Below are positions 1 through 5,867 of a stretch of DNA of 32,480 bases, in pieces (within the stretch, counting starts at the first letter, position 1; each line of letters begins with the position of its first letter). This DNA is from a virus. The DNA lies in IMG/VR virus record IMGVR_UViG_3300010233_000133, positions 1-32,480 of that record; one strand, 5' to 3'. The translations under genes and the position numbers were made by a program. Under the pieces are notes generated by a model. It searched no databases, was not told the DNA's origin, and was given only the letters and a program-made list of their open reading frames with translations.

Positions 1-2
1 CA

Positions 3-194
3 GCAAGCCCCGTAGCGTTGAGTGGCGACTACACAAGATACAAGGACAATGGTGACAGACAACCTTGTAATCGAATGAACACTACCTTCGGGAGCATTAG
101 TTCGGGACACATCCTGAATGGATGGGGTGCTATCACCTTTGGGATACCTATTGCAAAAAAACAACACATAGGGAAAACACCTATAAATAATTAG
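3..194 (+). CDS. 3' end of an unidentified ORF cut by the window edge
   Basis: This frame is open from the first bases and stops at TAG 192-194, giving 63 codons with no required start inside the window. The other two forward frames stop early. The tail contains an NGWGAITFGIP-like stretch and a basic end, and I do not recognise a family. It lies just before an operator-like palindrome, so it would be the last gene of an upstream rightward unit. It could also be a chance open frame, and confidence is low. Confidence 0.3.
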   Translation, partial: ASPVALSGDYTRYKDNGDRQPCNRMNTTFGSISSGHILNGWGAITFGIPIAKKQHIGKTPINN

Positions 195-200
195 ATATTA

Positions 201-222
201 TTAAGCCCACTTAACATATACT
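201..222 (+). promoter_or_regulatory. Operator palindrome plus -10 box before the early rightward operon
   Basis: Positions 201-214 read TTAAGCCCACTTAA, a perfect 5-bp inverted repeat with a 4-bp spacer. Two bases later TATACT (217-222) matches the sigma70 -10 consensus at 5 of 6 positions. No convincing -35 lies 16-18 bp upstream; TTAGAT at 191-196 is 20 bp away. The same palindrome occurs at 30120-30133 and 32398-32411, also against -10 boxes. I infer repressor-controlled transcription of the operon starting at 230. The predicted start falls around 229, almost on the first ATG. Confidence 0.6.
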
Positions 223-229
223 TTCTTAC

Positions 230-328
230 ATGGAAAACTTAATGTTAATTTTCTCTGTTGGAATATTTGCCATACTAGGTGCGGTAATGTTCCTTTTGTT
301 TATCATTCTTTATTGGGTAAAAACATGA
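230..328 (+). CDS. Tiny single-TM membrane protein (32 aa)
   Basis: The ATG at 230 opens a 32-codon frame ending TGA 326-328. Residues 4-30 are almost entirely hydrophobic (L, I, F, V, A, G), consistent with one membrane-spanning helix ending in a short basic tail (WVKT). No Shine-Dalgarno is visible, and the predicted transcript start is nearly at the ATG, so it would be leaderless or untranslated. The stop overlaps the next ATG (ATGA 325-328), which supports translational coupling. Function is unknown. Confidence 0.45.
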   Translation: MENLMLIFSVGIFAILGAVMFLLFIILYWVKT

Positions 329-561
329 CTTGGAACTTACGCTTAGTAAATATGAGTAACCCCTATGAGGATTACTTTGAAATCCGTGAAGTCTATTACG
401 ACAACATGGGTAAACCGATTGCACACAGTCAAGCATCTATTGGTGGTGAAGATAGATTAGAAGTCGATAGATACATTGAACTGGCTAAACTGGCACTTGA
501 TAAACCTATTTTAAAGTTTGCAAACCATGAAGATACAAGTAAAGATACTGAAAGAGAATAA
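325..561 (+). CDS. Hypothetical phage protein (78 aa)
   Basis: I chose ATG 325, which overlaps the preceding stop by ATGA, over an in-frame TTG at 313. The protein is a mixed polar domain with an aromatic early stretch (NPYEDYFEIREVYYDNMGKP) and a charged C-terminus. No signal peptide or TM segment is seen. I do not recognise the family. It is the second gene of the early operon, and its 3' end overlaps the following gene by about 35 nt, so one of the two boundaries may be imprecise. Confidence 0.6.
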   Translation: MTWNLRLVNMSNPYEDYFEIREVYYDNMGKPIAHSQASIGGEDRLEVDRYIELAKLALDKPILKFANHEDTSKDTERE

Positions 562-724
562 AGATGGATCAGCCAACGCTGAAGTTATTTTTGACAAACA
601 GGGACTTGAAGTCCTTGTCCAATGGGGCATGGTTGCTTTGCTTACCCAAGCAATTGATGAATACAAAGTTAGACCTGATAAAAGTAAAAGACCTGCTATC
701 GCCAAGCCTAAAGTTAAAAAATGA
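527..724 (+). CDS. Small early hypothetical protein (65 aa)
   Basis: The frame could start at TTG 518, but ATG 527 (MKIQVKILKE) looks natural. The N-terminal part alternates like a beta strand, the middle (VLVQWGMVALLTQAIDEY) is a likely amphipathic helix, and the tail is rich in K and P. It overlaps the upstream gene by 35 nt and ends in an ATGA overlap (721-724) with the next gene. Function is unknown, and the position suggests an early accessory protein. Confidence 0.55.
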   Translation: MKIQVKILKENKDGSANAEVIFDKQGLEVLVQWGMVALLTQAIDEYKVRPDKSKRPAIAKPKVKK

Positions 725-876
725 TTGAAATTTTAGTTAAACCTCAGCCTTTAGATAACGACATTGCCGTAATAAAGATATTGCAGTTGCTTGGTCAATT
801 ATCTTTAAACGACATTGAATACATTACCAAGATAGCTTCTCAAGTGAGTGGCCTAATAAACGAGAAATCACAATGA
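721..876 (+). CDS. Small early hypothetical protein (51 aa)
   Basis: The ATG at 721 overlaps the previous stop (ATGA) and the frame ends TGA 874-876, itself overlapping the next ATG. The 51-aa product begins MIEILVKPQPLDND, followed by a leucine/isoleucine-rich helical stretch (IAVIKILQLLGQLSLNDI) without clear TM character. No recognised family. The double ATGA coupling on both sides is the main evidence that it is translated. Confidence 0.55.
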   Translation: MIEILVKPQPLDNDIAVIKILQLLGQLSLNDIEYITKIASQVSGLINEKSQ

Positions 877-1244
877 CCTTTGCTCTTTTTTATGGTTTGT
901 ATCCCCGTAAAATGGCTCGTAAAGACGCTGAAAAGGCTTGGAAGTCTATGACTGCCGATGAGCAAGAAAAAGCCATAGAAGCCCTGCCTAGCCATCTTAA
1001 ATACTGGAAGATAAAAGAAACCGCTAAAGACTACATACCATATCCTGCAAGTTGGTTACGGGCTGGGCGATATGATGACGAACTTGACATTGAGCCTTTA
1101 AAGAAACCTGAATTGCCGTGGTATTCCAGCGAAGAACTTACCGCTAGAAAGGCTCAAGAAGTCAATTGCCCTGCTTATGCTGGTGAAGCATGGGCGGCAT
1201 GGCGGTCTAGGATTGCTCAGAAGATAAAGCAAATTGAAGCCTGA
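873..1244 (+). CDS. Replication-initiator C-terminal-like protein (123 aa)
   Basis: The sequence follows a pattern known from the C-terminal ends of phage and plasmid replication proteins (O-like initiators and helicase-loader partners): a YPRK motif (residues 10-13), KDAEKAWKSM (17-26), a helical ALPSHLKYWK stretch, then YIPYPASWLRAGRYDDEL (54-71). Here the module stands alone, with no N-terminal winged-helix DNA-binding domain ahead of it. It is probably a replisome adaptor or helicase recruiter. The start ATG 873 overlaps the preceding stop. The family resemblance is fairly clear, the exact role is inferred. Confidence 0.7.
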   Translation: MTFALFYGLYPRKMARKDAEKAWKSMTADEQEKAIEALPSHLKYWKIKETAKDYIPYPASWLRAGRYDDELDIEPLKKPELPWYSSEELTARKAQEVNCPAYAGEAWAAWRSRIAQKIKQIEA

Positions 1245-1257
1245 CCCGTTTAAGGGA

Positions 1258-1431
1258 ATGATTCACGGGATCATACACAGACCTAAAGCAGTAAAAGAAA
1301 TGTATCTTGTAGATTGGTATATTGGTGTAGCAAAGAAGCGTGGCTGGGATGCGGTGGTTAAGTTAATACAACAATACCCCGAAACCGAAGCGGAAATAAA
1401 AATGTTAATTAAAAAGAGATTAGGAAAATGA
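1258..1431 (+). CDS. Small early hypothetical protein (57 aa)
   Basis: ATG 1258 gives 57 aa (MIHGIIHRPKAVKE...). An in-frame TTG at 1234 would add eight residues and overlap the upstream gene by 11 nt, so the start is uncertain. The product is basic and helical, with WYIGVAKKRGWDAVVKLIQQ and a lysine/arginine-rich C-terminus, which would suit nucleic-acid binding. It ends in an ATGA overlap (1428-1431) with the next gene. No family recognised. Confidence 0.55.
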   Translation: MIHGIIHRPKAVKEMYLVDWYIGVAKKRGWDAVVKLIQQYPETEAEIKMLIKKRLGK

Positions 1432-1757
1432 GAGAGATAGACCCCAATAAATGTATAGACTTTATCCTTGAAAACGCAGGAAAATTTAGTCAAGCTAAGG
1501 GTGAATTAGCCCAGCTAGAAACTTTCAAGAGTTCATTAAAATCTATTATGATGAAAAAGTCAGGCGAACAAACCATAGGTGCTCAAGAGCGTGAAGCCTA
1601 CGCCAGCCAAGAATACCAAGACTTATGCAAGGCAATTGGCACGGCTACTGAAAACGCAGAAAAATTAAAGTGGGAGTTAGAAGCCGCACGGCTTAGACAT
1701 TCCACATGGCAGACCCTAGAAGTATCTAACCGTAATCAAGATCGGATATTAAAATGA
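1428..1757 (+). CDS. Conserved phage early protein with coiled-coil character (109 aa)
   Basis: The pattern AQEREAYAS-EYQDL, then a helical AEKLKWELEAARLRHSTWQTLEVSNR-like end, matches a widespread uncharacterised phage protein usually sitting in replication and recombination gene clusters. The protein is almost wholly alpha-helical and charged, with coiled-coil propensity around residues 15-45 and 75-100. It is coupled by ATGA at both ends. Family resemblance is from memory. No enzymatic motif is visible, so a structural or adaptor role in recombination is only inference. Confidence 0.65.
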   Translation: MREIDPNKCIDFILENAGKFSQAKGELAQLETFKSSLKSIMMKKSGEQTIGAQEREAYASQEYQDLCKAIGTATENAEKLKWELEAARLRHSTWQTLEVSNRNQDRILK

Positions 1758-1924
1758 TGTTAAAACTCACCGAAGAATTTTTAATCCTTAAATTACTTTG
1801 CAAGATGTATGACGATGCCCTAAACCGCAAAGACTATACCCAAATGCTTGAAATTAGCGTAGACATTGCAGAATATAGCGATAAGCTAGAACAAATGACC
1901 GTAGATCACATCAATGGCCACTAA
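1754..1924 (+). CDS. Small early hypothetical protein (56 aa)
   Basis: ATG 1754 overlaps the upstream stop (ATGA), and the frame ends TAA 1922-1924, 11 nt inside the next gene. The product begins MMLKLTEEFLILKLLCKMYDD and is helical throughout with many acidic residues. No motif or membrane segment is evident. Coupling in a tight operon is the main support. Confidence 0.5.
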   Translation: MMLKLTEEFLILKLLCKMYDDALNRKDYTQMLEISVDIAEYSDKLEQMTVDHINGH

Positions 1925-2186
1925 GCATGAAAAAGAAAAATACCGAAAAATCGCTGAACTGGGATGCTCATTATGTAGGCATCAAGGCAACGAGGGAACG
2001 CCAGCAGAACTGCATCACATTAGACGAGGTGGCATACGAAGCCGCAGTCCAGTTATACCGCTCTGTACCTTTCACCATAGAGGGTCAAATACCAGTATTC
2101 ACGGAATGGGTCGCAAACGCTTCGAGCAAGAATACGGAATCACGGAAGAACAGCTTTTGGAGAAAACGGAAAGTCTTATTAAGTGA
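1914..2186 (+). CDS. Ref-like HNH nuclease (90 aa)
   Basis: Metal-binding residues occur in the order C18, C21, H34-H35, C51, H54-H55 and H63. The contexts (LGCSLC, ELHHIR, VIPLCTFHH, SIHGMGRKRFEQEYG) match small phage nucleases of the Ref family, known from P1 Ref, a RecA-dependent nuclease that boosts recombination. The predicted role is nicking or cutting DNA during recombination. A second open frame over the same DNA (1927-2190) lacks these motifs and is a shadow. The start ATG 1914 overlaps the upstream gene by 11 nt. The family call is good, activity is inferred. Confidence 0.8.
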   Translation: MATKHEKEKYRKIAELGCSLCRHQGNEGTPAELHHIRRGGIRSRSPVIPLCTFHHRGSNTSIHGMGRKRFEQEYGITEEQLLEKTESLIK

Positions 2187-2326
2187 GTAGCTGGCTAATT
2201 ATTGTTACAGGGCTTATATACCTATATATTGGGCTAGAACAAGGATTTAAAGGCAATATGCCTATGGCAGTTGTATATACAGGCTACGCATTTTCTAATG
2301 TCGGTCTTTACATCATGGCAAAATGA
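2183..2326 (+). CDS. Small membrane protein, GTG start (47 aa)
   Basis: The GTG at 2183 overlaps the upstream TGA (GTGA 2183-2186), and the frame ends TGA 2324-2326. Residues 3-19 (SWLIIVTGLIYLYIGLE) form a hydrophobic helix, followed by a short polar turn (QGFKGNMP) and a second weaker hydrophobic stretch (MAVVYTGYAFSNVGLYIM). Two membrane segments are likely. Similar little proteins occur in other phages, but I know no function. Confidence 0.6.
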   Translation: MSSWLIIVTGLIYLYIGLEQGFKGNMPMAVVYTGYAFSNVGLYIMAK

Positions 2327-2445
2327 GTTTTACCATCTACCAAGCCGATGGAATGAGAATAATTCAATGGTTTAGCACAATTGATGATTTATTAAAATCC
2401 ATGTCGGCTAATCCAAATGACGCTTATCACAGAAATCCTATATAA
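2323..2445 (+). CDS. Small hypothetical protein (40 aa)
   Basis: ATG 2323 overlaps the upstream stop (ATGA), and the frame ends TAA 2443-2445. The product (MSFTIYQADGMRIIQWFSTI...) is soluble-looking and ends HRNPI. It is the last gene of the first early unit. The stop codon lies inside a TATAAT box (2441-2446) proposed as the next promoter. No family recognised. Confidence 0.5.
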   Translation: MSFTIYQADGMRIIQWFSTIDDLLKSMSANPNDAYHRNPI

Positions 2446-2446
2446 T
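2417..2446 (+). promoter_or_regulatory. Candidate sigma70 promoter for the 41-aa gene
   Basis: ATGACG (2417-2422, 4 of 6 to TTGACA) lies 18 bp before a perfect TATAAT (2441-2446). Transcription would begin near 2453, leaving a leader of about 26 nt that holds the AGGAGA ribosome site. It overlaps the end of the preceding gene. No operator palindrome is present, so this promoter may be constitutive, unlike the three operator-linked promoters. Confidence 0.45.
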
Positions 2447-2478
2447 TATTGCACCGCAACATTTAATAGGAGATTGCT

Positions 2479-2604
2479 ATGTTTACATTTGATGAGCAGT
2501 ACAAAAAGTATGAAGAATTAACAGACCGCACCAAGCAAGCTTATGAGTTTTGGTATAACTGCGTATTGTTTACTTGGAAAGACTTATACAAGTTTGGTAA
2601 GTAA
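2479..2604 (+). CDS. Small helical protein, phasin-like in character (41 aa)
   Basis: ATG 2479 is preceded by a good AGGAGA site (2468-2473). The product (MFTFDEQYKKYEELTDRTKQ...) is an amphipathic helix rich in aromatic and charged residues (AYEFWYNCVLFTW), faintly recalling phasin-type proteins. That resemblance is weak. It has its own candidate promoter and ends at 2604, immediately before the stop of the convergent metalloprotease gene (2605), leaving no room for an intergenic terminator. Confidence 0.6.
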   Translation: MFTFDEQYKKYEELTDRTKQAYEFWYNCVLFTWKDLYKFGK

Positions 2605-2952
2605 TTACAGTTCGTGACCGTCAAACCCTAGTTCTTGGCCCACAAGCATCTTTCTACGCTTAAATGTAGCATCGTGCAGATTCCATTTGCCTGATTTATG
2701 TCGGGAACAATGGATCATTTCGTGAGCCATAGACCTAGTGACGGTATCGTAATGACCGCATTTTGCTTTGGATATACAAAATATATGTGGTCTTGCTAAA
2801 GATTCATCGTATTCGTAGGTTGCCATAACGGTGTGGTCATCTACAACTAAAAAACGACATAATTCGCTGGGCGGTAAATCCCATTTAGTAAACGGATAGC
2901 ACTTAGCAAGCGTTAAGTAAATACCCTCAAGATTTTTTGGCGAAATCTTCAT
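2605..2952 (-). CDS. SprT-like zinc metalloprotease (115 aa)
   Basis: An HExxH zinc motif (HEMIH, residues 77-81) sits in the context SMAHEMIHCSRH, with H85 or H93 as possible third ligand. This is the layout of SprT-like proteins, which in cells cut DNA-bound proteins; phage versions are short and uncharacterised. C-terminal residues 97-112 (FKRRKMLVGQELGFDG) include a basic patch. The start overlaps the end of the metallophosphoesterase gene (ATGA on the minus strand), so the two form an operon. The family call is good, the substrate is unknown. Confidence 0.75.
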   Translation of the reverse strand: MKISPKNLEGIYLTLAKCYPFTKWDLPPSELCRFLVVDDHTVMATYEYDESLARPHIFCISKAKCGHYDTVTRSMAHEMIHCSRHKSGKWNLHDATFKRRKMLVGQELGFDGHEL

Positions 2953-3908
2953 ACAGCGTGTATTTTCCCACGAAATTCGACTTCATCCTCTCCCCAAACC
3001 CTAATCATTTCAGGCTGCAAAAGACGGCTTCTTTCAAAGGAAAGCATAACAAAACCGCTATTCCAATCTTTAGGGGTATCTTCTGTGTAAGCAAATTGTT
3101 GACCGTGTATATCGGCTAATGTTCCAGTCTGAACCCCCCAGCGTGTTCCGTTGTAATCTCCTACTGGCATACAGGATAAATGGTGCGTATGCCCTGTAAT
3201 CATATTGACCCCTGAATTAAGGGAATTGGCACGACCAGCACTAAATCCACCTTTCCAACGGTGCTTAATACAAGTATCTTCATTTACCCAAAATGACCAG
3301 CAAGGAAGCCACGCAGGGAAGTATTCTTTAAGAGTTGTGCCCCTCATACCCTCAAAGGCTGGAAGGTTCTCTATGATCCGCATTTCAAGCCTAGCATCAT
3401 GATTACCTAGCGGCCAATACAACTTAGCACCCTTAGCTACAGCTTCAATTTCACCTAAAAAGTATTGACAGGCTTCAAGTTCTTCTTTAACCGTTGGTAT
3501 TTTGTCCCAATCACCCCTAGGAAATCTACTGATAGAAGCCCCATCTAGTGCATCACCGTTACAAACAATGGCAGTCGGCTTGTATTCTTTAATCATTTCT
3601 AACAACGCTTTAAACGCTGTAGTAGTTTGGTCAGGCCAAAAATGAGCGTCAGAAAATACAATAATGCGACCTTTTTCTAAATCCATACCCCTACGGGTAT
3701 TCCCTACTGTCTGCTCTGTTTTCTTGTAATCGTTTACTCTTTGGTCTTTAAAGCTAGGAAGGGGTATTTGAAGTCTTGTTTCTATTGACCGTCTGCGGTT
3801 ATATACTGCTCTTTCAGACATTGCATGGATTTTGGCAAAAGATAGTGGAGAGCCTATTTTGTTCCATTCATCTATAAATTGTTCATCCGTTAAATAATAG
3901 CCGCCCAT
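2949..3908 (-). CDS. Metallophosphoesterase with N-terminal HTH-like segment (319 aa)
   Basis: Calcineurin-type motifs are in order: SDAH (D87, H89), NGD (D119), GNHD (N169-H170-D171), H216 and GHTHH (H240, H242). All metal ligands look intact, so phosphoesterase activity on a nucleotide, nucleic acid or phosphoprotein is plausible. Residues 1-50 (LTDEQFIDEW...SFAKIHAMSERAVYNRRRSIE) resemble a helix-turn-helix DNA-binding segment. On the minus strand AAAGG lies 6 nt before the ATG. It is the first gene of a two-gene leftward operon with the SprT-like protease. Confidence 0.8.
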   Translation of the reverse strand: MGGYYLTDEQFIDEWNKIGSPLSFAKIHAMSERAVYNRRRSIETRLQIPLPSFKDQRVNDYKKTEQTVGNTRRGMDLEKGRIIVFSDAHFWPDQTTTAFKALLEMIKEYKPTAIVCNGDALDGASISRFPRGDWDKIPTVKEELEACQYFLGEIEAVAKGAKLYWPLGNHDARLEMRIIENLPAFEGMRGTTLKEYFPAWLPCWSFWVNEDTCIKHRWKGGFSAGRANSLNSGVNMITGHTHHLSCMPVGDYNGTRWGVQTGTLADIHGQQFAYTEDTPKDWNSGFVMLSFERSRLLQPEMIRVWGEDEVEFRGKIHAV

Positions 3909-3938
3909 TTATAGCCTTTATAATGGTAAAGTTAGCTC

Positions 3939-3966
3939 ATACTAATCTATTTTAATTGAAAATCAA
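3939..3966 (-). promoter_or_regulatory. Candidate promoter for the phosphoesterase/protease operon
   Basis: Read on the minus strand, TTGATT (3961-3966) and TAGTAT (3939-3944) are separated by 16 bp, each 4 of 6 to consensus. The start would fall near 3932, giving a leader of about 24 nt with the AAAGG ribosome site. No operator palindrome is present. The divergent gene at 3966 has no clear promoter here: TATAAT at 3919-3924 lacks a partner -35. Confidence 0.4.
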
Positions 3967-4250
3967 TGACATACGCAAGAATAGACACAAATCATAAAGA
4001 GATTGTTAAAGCATTAAGAGAAGCTGGTGCTACTGTAGTGTCACTTGCCGCAATGAAACACGGTTGCCCTGATTTACTTGTTGGTTATGCTGGCGAAACA
4101 CTCTTGATGGAAATAAAAAGAGATAGCAAAGCCCGTTTTACTCCCGACCAGCTAGACTTTTTAGGCAAATGGAAAGGTGGTGCAGTAAGCCGTGTAGATA
4201 GTGTAGATGCGGCAATAAGAGCGTTAGGAATAATTAAAAAAGTGTTATAA
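3966..4250 (+). CDS. VRR-NUC family nuclease (94 aa)
   Basis: The motif order GCPDLLVG (D36), LLMEIK (E49, K51) and TPDQLDF (Q62) is the PD-(D/E)XK core of stand-alone VRR-NUC domains, common in phages and linked to Holliday-junction or flap resolution. The length of about 94 aa is typical of the bare domain. The ATG at 3966 has no strong ribosome site. It opens the rightward block that leads into the packaging genes. A DNA repair or recombination role is inferred. Confidence 0.8.
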   Translation: MTYARIDTNHKEIVKALREAGATVVSLAAMKHGCPDLLVGYAGETLLMEIKRDSKARFTPDQLDFLGKWKGGAVSRVDSVDAAIRALGIIKKVL

Positions 4251-4272
4251 AATACACTAAAAGGAGCGTTTC

Positions 4273-4632
4273 ATGGAAAAATCGATGGCATTATTTCTAG
4301 CAACATTGCTACATTCGGGCACAAACACCCACTTTTTCCATTGGGCTACCAAGTCCTACGCTAAACACAAGACACTCGGCCATTTTTATGAAAATATTAT
4401 CGATCTGACCGATCAGTTGGCCGAGTGTTATTTCGGCATATACGGGCAGATTACCCAGTTCCCAAGCACATACCACCAGCCTAAAGAGCCGCTGGCATAC
4501 CTACAATCTTTGCAAGCGTTTGTTAAAGATGCTCGCCAAGACCTGCCAATGGATTCAGAGATTGTGCAATTGATTGACAATATCGCCCAAGAGATTGACA
4601 CAACCATCTATTTATTAAAATTCAAAGGTTAA
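4273..4632 (+). CDS. DUF5856-like helical protein (119 aa)
   Basis: Residues 8-60 (LATLLHSGTNTHFFHWATKS...HKTLGHFYENIIDLTDQLAE) match my memory of DUF5856, a phage family with a ferritin/Dps-like four-helix look. Histidine and acidic residues (H14, H19, H23, H37, E40, D45) fall where such proteins could bind metal. AAAGGAG lies before the ATG. Whether it binds iron or DNA is unknown. Other DUF5856 genes also sit near structural genes, which fits here. Confidence 0.65.
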   Translation: MEKSMALFLATLLHSGTNTHFFHWATKSYAKHKTLGHFYENIIDLTDQLAECYFGIYGQITQFPSTYHQPKEPLAYLQSLQAFVKDARQDLPMDSEIVQLIDNIAQEIDTTIYLLKFKG

Positions 4633-4633
4633 T

Positions 4634-4819
4634 ATGCCATTAGACAAATCAGGTTCAGCCGCATCAGTCGGCAAGAACATTAAAGCAGAGAAAAAGGCTG
4701 GTAAAAGCACCGCCCAAGCTACTGCCATTGCTTTAAATGTTGAGCGTGAAAACGCCAAAGGTGAGCGTAAAGCCAAATTAGAAGATGCTTACGCTAAGTA
4801 TGTGGAAGAAAAAGCGTGA
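4634..4819 (+). CDS. Small basic phage protein (61 aa)
   Basis: The opening MPLDKSGSAASVGKNIKAE, then AGKSTAQATAIALNV, matches a widespread small phage/bacterial protein type (MPL...NIK.E...G....QA.AIAL), sometimes annotated with DUF6496-like proteins. It is basic, helical and soluble, with a K/E-rich tail. It starts one base after the preceding stop and ends in a GTGA overlap with the next gene. Function unknown. Confidence 0.65.
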   Translation: MPLDKSGSAASVGKNIKAEKKAGKSTAQATAIALNVERENAKGERKAKLEDAYAKYVEEKA

Positions 4820-4998
4820 AAAACGGACTTTACGCTAATATTCACGCTAAACAAGAGCGGATCAAGGCTGGATCGGGCGAGAAGATGAACAAGGTTGGCA
4901 GTAAAAATGCCCCAACCGCTAAAGACTTTAAAGAATCTGCCAAGACTGCCAAACCTACACGCAGAGAAACAATTGAATCCAAGATGAAGGATATGTAA
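4816..4998 (+). CDS. Conserved small basic phage protein, GTG start (60 aa)
   Basis: GTG 4816 overlaps the previous TGA (GTGA). The sequence NGLYANIHAKQERIKAGSGE, then NKVGSKNAPTAKDFKESAKT, follows a pattern I recall from many phages next to terminase genes. It is lysine-rich with no TM segment. The role is unknown; its position suggests a DNA-associated or minor virion protein. The TAA (4996-4998) overlaps the next ATG by one base. Confidence 0.65.
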   Translation: MKNGLYANIHAKQERIKAGSGEKMNKVGSKNAPTAKDFKESAKTAKPTRRETIESKMKDM

Positions 4999-5165
4999 TG
5001 GTAAAAATGATCCCAACTACCCCAATGAGCCGCAAATACAAAAAAGAAGATGCAATGTTACGCCCTCATACTGAAACCACGCTAGAAAAACAACAGCGTG
5101 AGCGTTTAGAGCGTAGAGCAGCATTGGCTAATAAACTTAAAGACTTGGATAAAGAAGTTAAGTAA
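4998..5165 (+). CDS. Small charged helical protein (55 aa)
   Basis: ATG 4998 shares a base with the upstream stop (TAATG), and the frame ends TAA 5163-5165, again sharing a base with the next ATG. Residues 28-52 (TLEKQQRERLERRAALANKLK...) form a strongly charged, likely coiled-coil helix. No family is recognised. Confidence 0.5.
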   Translation: MVKMIPTTPMSRKYKKEDAMLRPHTETTLEKQQRERLERRAALANKLKDLDKEVK

Positions 5166-5536
5166 TGGCTGATTACGGCACAATTAATCCGTTATTAATG
5201 GCTAATGCCCTTAGAGGTATAGCACCGCATGGATTTCGCCATGTTGAAAGCGTACAAGATGTATCTGTACCTAAAGGTAGTGGCTGGTATGGTTATTTGC
5301 CAAACCAAGAAGGATCAGTTTCTACTGAAATTTCTGCCGACAACAATGGCAGACAATACCCATTGATAAACCCTGCTATGAATAAAGCAGATATAGCCGT
5401 ATTACTAGCTAATCAACAACCTACCGATGCTATGTATAACAAAGCAGAACAATGGGCTAATTACAGACAAGCACAAGGTAAAAGCCCATTTATATCGCCA
5501 GTAGGTGAAATGCGTTGGTCAATGCCCCAAGAATAG
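5165..5536 (+). CDS. Phage protein resembling a virion-associated module (123 aa)
   Basis: The stretch SGWYGYLPNQEGSVSTEISA, then GRQYPLINPAMNKADIAVLL and KAEQWANYRQAQGKSPF, resembles a module often seen at the start of phage internal virion proteins (GS..TE.S, PtlvP, KA..HA, GKSPF). Here it stands alone. The C-terminus ends WSMPQE. Its place right before the terminase genes suits a minor structural protein. Family resemblance is moderate and from memory only. Confidence 0.55.
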   Translation: MADYGTINPLLMANALRGIAPHGFRHVESVQDVSVPKGSGWYGYLPNQEGSVSTEISADNNGRQYPLINPAMNKADIAVLLANQQPTDAMYNKAEQWANYRQAQGKSPFISPVGEMRWSMPQE

Positions 5537-5543
5537 GGTAGAA

Positions 5544-5557
5544 TTAACTTATCTTAA
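5544..5557 (+). promoter_or_regulatory. Near-match to the operator palindrome before terminase
   Basis: TTAACTTATCTTAA differs from TTAAG-N4-CTTAA at one position and sits in the 40-nt gap before the small terminase gene. No good -35/-10 pair was found around it. In AT-rich DNA a one-mismatch site can arise by chance, so this is a weak candidate for late-gene control. Confidence 0.25.
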
Positions 5558-5576
5558 TCAACCACTTGGGTAAGGT

Positions 5577-5867
5577 ATGAGCATTAAACAACAAACAAAT
5601 AATCCAAAGGGCAGGCCTAAAGGTAGCCCCAATAAGTCCACAGCACTCGCTAGAGAGGCGATCGCTAAGTTCGTGGATGGTAACGCAGACAAACTACAAC
5701 AATGGCTTGACGAGATCGCTATGAACGAGAAGTTAGGGCCAAAGGTAGCGTTTGATTGCTTTATGCAAGTCGCTGAATACCATGTGCCTAAACTAGCTAG
5801 GACAGAACACACTAGCCCTGAAGATGAGCCAGTTAAGATAATCCACGAGCATAAGTTCCTAGATTGA
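5577..5867 (+). CDS. Terminase small subunit-like protein (96 aa)
   Basis: The N-terminus carries NPKGRPKGSPNKSTALAREA (residues 9-28), the GRPKG-type basic segment common in small terminase-like or DUF5681-like proteins that precede terminase genes. A helical region with aromatic residues follows (KLQQWLDEIAM...AFDCFMQVAEYHVPKLAR). It probably recognises phage DNA for packaging. GGTAAGG lies just before ATG 5577, and the stop overlaps the TTG start of the large subunit (TTGA 5864-5867). Confidence 0.7.
   Translation: MSIKQQTNNPKGRPKGSPNKSTALAREAIAKFVDGNADKLQQWLDEIAMNEKLGPKVAFDCFMQVAEYHVPKLARTEHTSPEDEPVKIIHEHKFLD

Noticed and set aside
1927-2190. Open frame of 87 codons inside the Ref-like nuclease gene
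   Set aside because: The other frame carries all the zinc and HNH motifs and is coupled to both neighbours.
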